17,274 bases of DNA from an uncultured Lachnospiraceae bacterium (GTDB lineage: Bacteria; Bacillota; Clostridia; Lachnospirales; Lachnospiraceae), in assembly GCA_905203555.1 (NCBI GenBank), contig CAJKWK010000060.1:1-17274 (forward strand), written 5' to 3'. This document shows, one piece after another, positions 1 to 6,400 of the stretch. Position 1 is the first letter of the stretch, and the number at the start of each line of letters is the position of its first letter. The position numbers and the translations under genes were made by a program. A model generated the notes under the pieces. The model ran no database searches, was not told the DNA's origin, and was given only the letters and a program-made list of their open reading frames with translations.

Positions 1-79
1 ATTCCTTACTGGCTGTAAGGGATATTAACCATAAATATATTGTAGTAGAAAAGAGTCCTCTGATTTGAGGGCTAGGCAA

Positions 80-109
80 TTGACCAAAAAAATTTAATAT
101 GACTAATAT
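80..109 (+). promoter_or_regulatory. Possible promoter upstream of the tRNA-binding protein gene
   Basis: A TTGACC hexamer (80-85) is followed after 18 bases by TAATAT (104-109), giving 5/6 and 4/6 matches to a sigma-A promoter. It lies about 125 bases ahead of the first gene in an AT-rich leader. The match is moderate and rests on sequence alone; AT-rich DNA gives such matches by chance. Confidence 0.3.
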
Positions 110-121
110 ATGACCAAAAAA
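81..121. repeat. Direct repeat TGACCAAAAAA, two copies exactly 30 bp apart
   Basis: TGACCAAAAAA occurs at 81-91 and again at 111-121. A shorter TATGAC copy lies at 98-103. The 30-bp period is about three helical turns, so both copies would face the same side of the DNA, as expected for a regulator binding tandem half-sites. The first copy overlaps the candidate -35 box. The role is inferred. Confidence 0.4.
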
Positions 122-213
122 GGCTGTGAATTTGGTTATTTTAGTACAGCTTGCTAAAGAAAATATTGTAATGATTTAAAGAAATGTAAATCATCTTACA
201 GCTCTTTACAGCA

Positions 214-229
214 GGAGCGAAAAAGCTCC
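214..229 (+). other. Small perfect hairpin holding the only SD-like sequence of the tRNA-binding protein
   Basis: GGAGC and GCTCC form a 5-bp stem around GAAAAA, ending 5 bases before the ATG at 235. The SD-like AGGAG lies in the left arm, so folding would hide it. This could limit translation or be a chance structure. Confidence 0.35.
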
Positions 230-234
230 CGACA

Positions 235-735
235 ATGAAGTCACAGGGCGCTGCTAAGAACGAAGCAAACAATGCTGCAAATAACACAGCACCGGCAGAG
301 CCAATCGCTGCAAAAGTAGCTGTTCCGGCAGAAACAGCAGCACCGGCGAAGGTTGAGATCGACTTCTCTAACGTAGAAGTAGAGCCATTGTTTGAGGAAA
401 TGGTTGATTTCGATACATTCAGCAAGTCTGATTTCAGAGCTGTAAAGGTAAAAGAATGTGAAACAGTTCCGAAGTCTAAGAAACTTCTGAAATTTGTACT
501 TGATGATGGTTCAGGCGAAGATCGTGTGATCTTAAGCGGTATCCACGATTACTATGAGCCGGAATTCTTAGTAGGAAAGACATTACTTGCAATCACAAAC
601 CTTCCACCACGTAAGATGATGGGAATTGATTCTTGCGGTATGATCATCTCTGCGACTCACCTTGTAGAAGGAAGAGAAGGACCCAATGTTCTGATCCTTG
701 ATGATCAGATTCCGGCAGGAGCGAAGTTGTACTAA
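235..735 (+). CDS. Stand-alone tRNA-binding domain protein (MetRS beta-subunit/Trbp111-like)
   Basis: The protein has 166 residues. Residues about 58-166 form an EMAP/Trbp111-type OB fold like the C-terminal tRNA-binding domain of methionyl-tRNA synthetase; the run VPKSKKLLKF and the ending IPAGAKLY are typical of the family. Residues about 4-45 are a low-complexity Ala/Asn/Pro linker. Such proteins bind tRNA in the cytoplasm and can assist a synthetase, but no catalytic domain is present here. The start is uncertain. The frame stays open back to a stop at 187-189 with no usable start codon. The nearest AGGAG (213-217) is 17 bases from the ATG and lies inside a small hairpin (214-229). The 5' end may therefore be eroded, or the gene poorly translated. 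The family call is firm; the start and in vivo role are not. Confidence 0.8.
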   Translation: MKSQGAAKNEANNAANNTAPAEPIAAKVAVPAETAAPAKVEIDFSNVEVEPLFEEMVDFDTFSKSDFRAVKVKECETVPKSKKLLKFVLDDGSGEDRVILSGIHDYYEPEFLVGKTLLAITNLPPRKMMGIDSCGMIISATHLVEGREGPNVLILDDQIPAGAKLY

Positions 736-786
736 AAGTGGAAATATTAACATAGTAAGAATGGGTGTAAATAAAAAGTTCTAAAC

Positions 787-824
787 AGGGGCAGGTGGGA
801 TTCATACGAATCATACCTGCCTCT
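787..824 (+). terminator. Long hairpin after the tRNA-binding protein gene
   Basis: AGGGGCAGGT (787-796) pairs with ACCTGCCTCT (815-824) with one G-T pair. An inner GATTC/GAATC stem continues the helix around a 4-base loop. It lies between the stop at 735 and the LacI start at 863, so termination is the natural reading. No T-run follows, so it may instead be a weak terminator or an mRNA-stabilising structure. Confidence 0.5.
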
Positions 825-862
825 GAAACTATTTGACATGAAAGAGAAATAATAGGTGCGTT

Positions 863-1873
863 ATGGAAGAGCAGCGTGTAAGAATAAGTGATATTGCGGA
901 GGAACTGGGGCTAAGCACTGCCACTGTGTCCAATGTAATACATGGTAAAACAAAGAAAATATCAAACGAAACAGTAGAGCGTGTTCAGGCATTGCTGGAA
1001 AAGCGCAGGTATATTCCAAGTATGGCAGGAATACTTCTGGCGCAAAATTCCTCTAAAATTGTCGGAATTTTCATTCATGATCACGAAAAATATGAGGGAC
1101 ATACGCTGCAAGATGCCTTTATTTCTTCTTCGCTCAACTACCTGTCCAATGAAATAGAAAAACAGGGGCAGTTTATGATGGTCAAAAAAGCGAAAGATCC
1201 CGAGGAGATTATTCGTTTTGCGTCTATGTGGAATATGGATGGTCTGGTGGTAATAGGTTTTTGCAGTCAGGATTATACCTATTTGAGAAATCATATGAGA
1301 ATCCCTTTCGTTGTGTACGATGGATTCTGCGAGAATCCTGAACGCATTTTTAATATTACAATAGATAATTATGACGGAGGCTTTCAGGTCGGTCAATATT
1401 TTAGAAAGAGTGGACATAAAAAGGCGCTTTGTATTTCTGATAACGGCATTGATGTTGACCGAGAACGATATGACGGGTTTCAAGCAGGGTTTGGTAATGA
1501 AAATGCCGAACTTCTCCTGATTCCAATGCATAAGGAAGAGCGCCGGGAATTCTATCTCCAAAATCTGCACAAGCTTTGCAGTGTGACGGCAATCTTTGCC
1601 GTATCAGACTATTATGCGATTGACCTCATGCGATTTCTATATGAAAAAGGAATAAGCGTTCCAAAGGATATTTCCATTGCAGGCTTTGATGATATTCCTA
1701 TGTGTGAAATGATTTGTCCTTCTTTAACTACGGTAAAGCAGGATGGAGCAATGCGGGCGGAAATCGCCATTCGCAAGCTAAGGGAACTTAAGGAAAATGA
1801 AGAAATCGAAACTTCCATTATGCTGCCTGTGACTTTAATTGAACGTGCCAGCACAAGAAAAATAGACGAATAA
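863..1873 (+). CDS. LacI/PurR-family transcriptional regulator
   Basis: The 336-residue length is standard for the family. Residues about 7-26 (ISDIAEELGLSTATVSNVI) are the classic LacI helix-turn-helix, followed by a hinge region ending near residue 60. The rest is a periplasmic-binding-protein-like effector domain, with the family signature ISIAGFDDIPMCEMICPSLTTV near residues 265-290. It should bind a palindromic operator and respond to a small ligand, usually a sugar. It is a single gene with its own terminator, followed by a MATE transporter whose promoter carries palindromes, so that transporter is a plausible target. The ATG at 863 is preceded only by a weak AGGTG. The ligand cannot be read from the sequence. 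Confidence 0.93.
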   Translation: MEEQRVRISDIAEELGLSTATVSNVIHGKTKKISNETVERVQALLEKRRYIPSMAGILLAQNSSKIVGIFIHDHEKYEGHTLQDAFISSSLNYLSNEIEKQGQFMMVKKAKDPEEIIRFASMWNMDGLVVIGFCSQDYTYLRNHMRIPFVVYDGFCENPERIFNITIDNYDGGFQVGQYFRKSGHKKALCISDNGIDVDRERYDGFQAGFGNENAELLLIPMHKEERREFYLQNLHKLCSVTAIFAVSDYYAIDLMRFLYEKGISVPKDISIAGFDDIPMCEMICPSLTTVKQDGAMRAEIAIRKLRELKENEEIETSIMLPVTLIERASTRKIDE

Positions 1874-1876
1874 ACG

Positions 1877-1924
1877 AAACGGTTGTATTTGTAAGTTTTG
1901 CACAAATCCAGCCGTTTATTTTTG
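1877..1924 (+). terminator. Rho-independent terminator of the LacI-family gene
   Basis: A 16-bp stem (1877-1892 with 1902-1917; one wobble and one mismatch) encloses a 9-base loop and is followed by ATTTTTG. It starts 4 bases after the stop codon and separates the regulator from the MATE gene. Confidence 0.85.
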
Positions 1925-1929
1925 TTACG

Positions 1930-1945
1930 GGTTACGCGTTTAACC
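1930..1945. promoter_or_regulatory. Candidate LacI-type operator upstream of the MATE gene
   Basis: The 16-bp GGTTACGCGTTTAACC is a pseudo-palindrome: 12 of 16 positions are symmetric around a central CG, the layout favoured by LacI-family regulators. It ends directly before the -35 box of the MATE promoter. Binding by the adjacent regulator is inferred. Confidence 0.4.
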
Positions 1946-1946
1946 T

Positions 1947-1975
1947 TTGAATATGCCTGAAGTAGCATATAGAAT
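1947..1975 (+). promoter_or_regulatory. Promoter of the MATE transporter gene, with an internal dyad
   Basis: TTGAAT (1947-1952), 17 bases, TAGAAT (1970-1975): 4/6 and 5/6 matches. Between the boxes, ATATGC (1951-1956) and GCATAT (1965-1970) form a 6-8-6 inverted repeat. A protein bound there would occlude RNA polymerase, so this is a second possible operator. Confidence 0.55.
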
Positions 1976-2006
1976 AAATGGAAGAACAAAGCTTAGGGGG
2001 ATTCTT

Positions 2007-3359
2007 ATGAAATCAAAGGAAAGTTTTTTCATTACTGTATGCAATCTGGCAATTCCTGTTGCTCTGCAATCTATGCTGCAAGCGTCGTTTAGCATAATTG
2101 ACCAAATTATGATTGGTCAGCTTGGAACTGTGAATGTTGCAGGCGTTGGATTTGCAGGGAAATTTTCTTCTGTTTTTTCTGTGCTGGTTGCAGCTGTTGG
2201 TGCGGTTGCAGGAATTATGATATCTCAATATATGGGGCAAAAGAACAGATGGGAAATACGCAGGAGTTTTTATCTGAATTTGATCCTTGCTGCGATTATG
2301 GCACTGGGATTTACTGTGGTTTGTATAGTGTTTCCAAAGCATATTATGGGACTGTATACGAAAGATGCCCTAACGCTTGCTGTGGCTGCCGATTATTTGA
2401 GAATTATTGCAGGAACTTTTTTACCGATTGCAGGAGCAACAATGCTTTCCACGTTGTTTCGGTGTATGGAAAAAGCGCAATTGCCTTTATACGCAAGTAT
2501 TATGTCGGCGATCATAAATACAGGCTTGAATTACATTTTGATTTTTGGAAAATGGGGTTTCACACCGATGGGGGCAAACGGTGCGGCTGTTGCGACCTTA
2601 TTTTCTCAAGGTGTCAATTTCCTTGCCATGTTTGTTATGTTTATAAAATACCGAGACAGTTTAAAACGCCCGGAAAGCGCGAAACAAAATGTGTCAAGAT
2701 TTCATTGGAAACAATATTTGAATATGCTGTTGCCAATATTGGTCTGCGAAACTTTATGGAGCTTGGGAGAAAATGTATATGCTGCGATCTACGGGCATAT
2801 GGGAACACACGCAAGTGCCGCGATGACCTTGATCAACCCTGTACAAGGTCTGCTGATTGGCGCTCTGTGCGGATTATCGCAGGCTGCCGGTGTGATCATC
2901 GGTAAAATGCTTGGAAGTAATGAATACGATAATGCTTATAAAGCATCCAAAAAGATGATTTTATACGGATTTGTCGGCTCCGCTATTTTATCCGTATTGA
3001 TAGTATTTACAAGTGGGTTATATGTTGAAATCTATCGGGTTGAGGAGACAGTAAAGCAGCTGACACGTCAAATTTTGCTCGCCTACGCTATCGTTGCTCC
3101 ATTTAAAGTGCTCAATATGATTATTGGTGGTGGTATCATACGAAGTGGTGGTAAAACAAAATATGTAATGGTGATTGACATCATCGGAACCTGGATGTTC
3201 GGAGTGCCGCTGGGTTTGCTTTCTGCATTTGTGCTAAAGTTGTCTATCCCTTATGTATATTTCATTCTTTCTTTAGAAGAGTGTATCAGATTCGGTATAT
3301 CATTCGTGGTGTTCCGCAGGAAAAAGTGGATGCACTCTCTCTCCACCAGAGTTGCTTGA
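2007..3359 (+). CDS. MATE-family multidrug/cation efflux transporter
   Basis: The 450-residue length is normal for the family. The N-terminus (ITVCNLAIPVALQSML, then IIDQIMIGQLGT) matches the first helices of NorM/DinF-type MATE proteins, and about twelve hydrophobic helices run through the chain in two halves. MATE proteins are inner-membrane antiporters that export drugs or organic cations using Na+ or H+ gradients. The ATG at 2007 is preferred over an upstream TTG at 1947 because a strong AGGGGG (1995-2000) sits 6 bases ahead and the promoter overlaps the longer version. The gene is intact. It is downstream of the LacI-family gene but has its own promoter. The substrate is unknown. Confidence 0.92.
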   Translation: MKSKESFFITVCNLAIPVALQSMLQASFSIIDQIMIGQLGTVNVAGVGFAGKFSSVFSVLVAAVGAVAGIMISQYMGQKNRWEIRRSFYLNLILAAIMALGFTVVCIVFPKHIMGLYTKDALTLAVAADYLRIIAGTFLPIAGATMLSTLFRCMEKAQLPLYASIMSAIINTGLNYILIFGKWGFTPMGANGAAVATLFSQGVNFLAMFVMFIKYRDSLKRPESAKQNVSRFHWKQYLNMLLPILVCETLWSLGENVYAAIYGHMGTHASAAMTLINPVQGLLIGALCGLSQAAGVIIGKMLGSNEYDNAYKASKKMILYGFVGSAILSVLIVFTSGLYVEIYRVEETVKQLTRQILLAYAIVAPFKVLNMIIGGGIIRSGGKTKYVMVIDIIGTWMFGVPLGLLSAFVLKLSIPYVYFILSLEECIRFGISFVVFRRKKWMHSLSTRVA

Positions 3360-3384
3360 CGGAATCACTTTGGTGGGAAATAAT
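3356..3384 (+). promoter_or_regulatory. Promoter of the GH84 gene
   Basis: TTGACG (3356-3361), 17 bases, AATAAT (3379-3384): both boxes match 5/6. The -35 box overlaps the stop codon of the MATE gene. The predicted start near 3391 lies inside the left arm of a large inverted repeat. Confidence 0.6.
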
Positions 3385-3431
3385 TTAATGTAGTAAATAC
3401 CATCTCAAAGAGGGAATTTACCACATTAAAT
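3383..3431. promoter_or_regulatory. Large inverted repeat over the GH84 promoter and leader
   Basis: A 19-bp arm (3383-3401) is repeated inverted at 3413-3431 with 17/19 matches. The 11-base centre holds a further CTC/GAG pair. The left arm overlaps the -10 box and predicted start, and the right arm ends 2 bases before the AGGAGG (3434-3439). It could be a DNA operator, or an mRNA hairpin that affects initiation or stability. No T-run follows, so termination is unlikely. Confidence 0.6.
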
Positions 3432-3449
3432 ATAGGAGGGAAAAGTTTT

Positions 3450-6400
3450 ATGAAACGATTAAAAACGTTTTTAGTAGCCATGCTGTTAATGTTCAGTCTT
3501 TCTGCAACAGAAGTGTTTGCAGCGGCGGCTCCGGCGGTAAATCCAACGGAAACAGACGACGTGACAGTATCTTCTGAAAACGGAAACAGCGAACAGTTAC
3601 TGGAAGAATTTTCGGAAACAGAAACGTCTGTACCGGAAGAGATTTTACCGGAAGAAGCTGATCCAGGGGATGAGATTGCGGCGGAAGCGGCTGAATTTAT
3701 GGTTCAGAATGTAAACGCACAGTATGAAATTTATCCGACGCCTCAAAAAGCAGTTTATGGAGCAGAAGGATTCATCATTCGTCCGGAAGTAAACGTTGTA
3801 TTTGATTCTTCTGTGGATGAGGCTACAAGAGCACATTTGAACGATGTTCTTGCCATGAAGGAGAAGAGTGTCACAGTTTCGGAAGAAAGAGTGACGGGCA
3901 AAACAAATATTCTTGTCGGAATCAACGGCTCCGGAGAATATGCAGAAACTTACATCAAAGAACATTATACGGTAGATGAGTCGCTCTTTGCTCACTACGG
4001 TTCCTATTTCTTTGACACAACGCAGAATGAAATTGTTATTTTAGGCCGCAATACGGATGCTGCTTTTTATGGGATCACGACCTTGAAGGCAATCTTCAAC
4101 CAGATTGACGGCTCAAGAATCGGGCATCTGACGATGGAAGATTATGCGGATGTAAATATTCGTGGATTCATTGAAGGATACTATGGAATGCCATGGACCA
4201 ATGAAGACCGTATGGAACTGATGAGATTTGGCGGAGATATTAAGATGACTTCTTATATCTTTGCACCGAAGAACGATCCGTACCACAAAGAAAAATGGCG
4301 CGAGGAGTATCCGGCGGACGAGCTGGCAAGATTAAAAGAAATGGTCGATGTTGGAAATGCCACAAAATGCCGTTTCGTATGGACAGCACATCCGTTCATG
4401 GGTGGTTTTGACCCAAATAATGCAGAACAGGAAATTCAGACGCTGATTAATAAATTCGAACATCTTTACAACGATGCGGGAGTGCGTCAGTTTGGCGTCC
4501 TTGGAGATGACGTAGGTGGTCTGTCACGTACGATCGTTGTAGATATGATGCAAAAGGTAGGCGAATGGGCAGAATCTAAAGGAGATGTTTATGACGTCGT
4601 ATTTTGTCCGGCAGGTTATAACCATTCATGGCAGGGAGATTATTCCGAATTAAATAGCTATGATAAAGATTTTCCGGAAAATGTACAGATTTTCTGGACG
4701 GGAGAAGCTGTATGCCAGCCGATCGAACAGAAAACGCTGGATCATTTCAGAGATCAGAATGCTGTCAATGGCAAACGACGTGCTCCGTTATTCTGGCTGA
4801 ACTGGCCGGTAAACGATATTAATCACAGCCGTATGATCATGGGTCATGCTACAAAGCTGCTGCAGACAAATATTAATACGAATGACCTTGCAGGTGCGGT
4901 GACAAACCCGATGCAGGAGTCAGAACCGTCCAAAGTGGCGATTTTTCAGCTGGCAGATTACGCATGGAACGTTGAATCGTTTAATGGCCGTCAGTGCTGG
5001 GAAGATTCTTTTAAATACATTGAACCGAATGCTGCGGATGAAATGTATACCCTTGCAAAACATATGTCCAATCCGGAACCAAACGGACATGGGCTGGTTA
5101 TGCCGGAGTCCGAGGAACTGGCACCGAAACTGGACGAGCTGAGAACAGCGCTGGAGGCAGGAACTGCCACAGAAGCGCAGATCGATGCGATCATTGCAGA
5201 ATTTGAAACGATCATTGCTGCGTGCGATGGCTTTGAAGCTAAGAGCAGAAATGAGGAATTAAAAGAAGATCTGGCGCCGTTTATCGCTTCTATGAGAGAT
5301 CTGTGTGAAGCCGGTGTAAATTTCCTTCAGGCGAAAAAGACACTGGACGCACAGGATAGTTTAGGCGCATTTAATTTTTATACGGCAGGTCAGGAAAAAT
5401 TAAAAGCTTCCGAAAAACATACAAAACCAATGCTTAGCGGCGGTACGGAAGCTGTTGATCCGGGTTCGACAGCGCTCATTCCGTTTGTGAAGAAAATGGA
5501 CTCTCTGTTATCCGGACCGATGAGCGAATTTATTGCAGGCGGAGAAGATAAGATGCTGAAGATCACTGCTTCTTCCAGTTTTAATTCCTTCTATGCAGGA
5601 AATATTAACAATATCATTGATGGAAATAATCAAACACATGCATGGTACGGAGGATATGAAGCTGCTGGTCAGTATTATCAGGTGAATTTCTCCATTCCGC
5701 AGACTGTTTACGGAATCCATATTTTAAATGGAGCTGCAAATGACGGAAAAGCCCGTGATACCTTTGGTACCGGTAAGATTATGTATCAGCAGAGCGGTTC
5801 CGAAGAATGGAAGCAGTTGGGCGATGTATATGCGGATTATCCGGAACGGGTAGATGTTTCAGAAATCGAACTTGAAAATGTTGTGGCTGTACGCTATGAG
5901 TGTCATGCTGCGGGTTCAGAAAGCAAGTGGCCGTCTATGAGAGAATTCAGCGTTTCCATTCAGCCGGAAGATGCATCTGCATTTACAAAAGAAGTAATCC
6001 ATATTCCGGATGTCTGGGCTGCCGGAGATGCGGAGAAAGCGAAGATGGTAGACGGAGATTTGTCCACCAGCGTACATTTCCAGGTAAGAAATAATAATAG
6101 TTATGGCGGAATGAAAGACCACTATCAGACAGGAGATTATTGCGGAGTAAAATTGTCCCAGCCGATCACTCTTGGTAAGATTGATATCTTACAGGGATTA
6201 AATGATGGACATGGTGATTATTTCAAAAAAGCAAAATTACAGTATTCCATGGATGGAACTACATGGACAGATCTTCCGGGTGCGGAAAATCTGACGGAAA
6301 GACACGTTGTCTTTGATGCTTCCAACCAGAACATCAAGGCGCAGTATGTGAGACTGATCGCTACGGAAGGTGGTGCGACCTGGATTGCAATTCGCGAATT

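Noticed and set aside
833..838. Perfect TTGACA before the LacI-family gene as a -35 box
   Set aside because: No -10-like hexamer lies 16-18 bases downstream; the only AT-rich candidate is 9 bases away.
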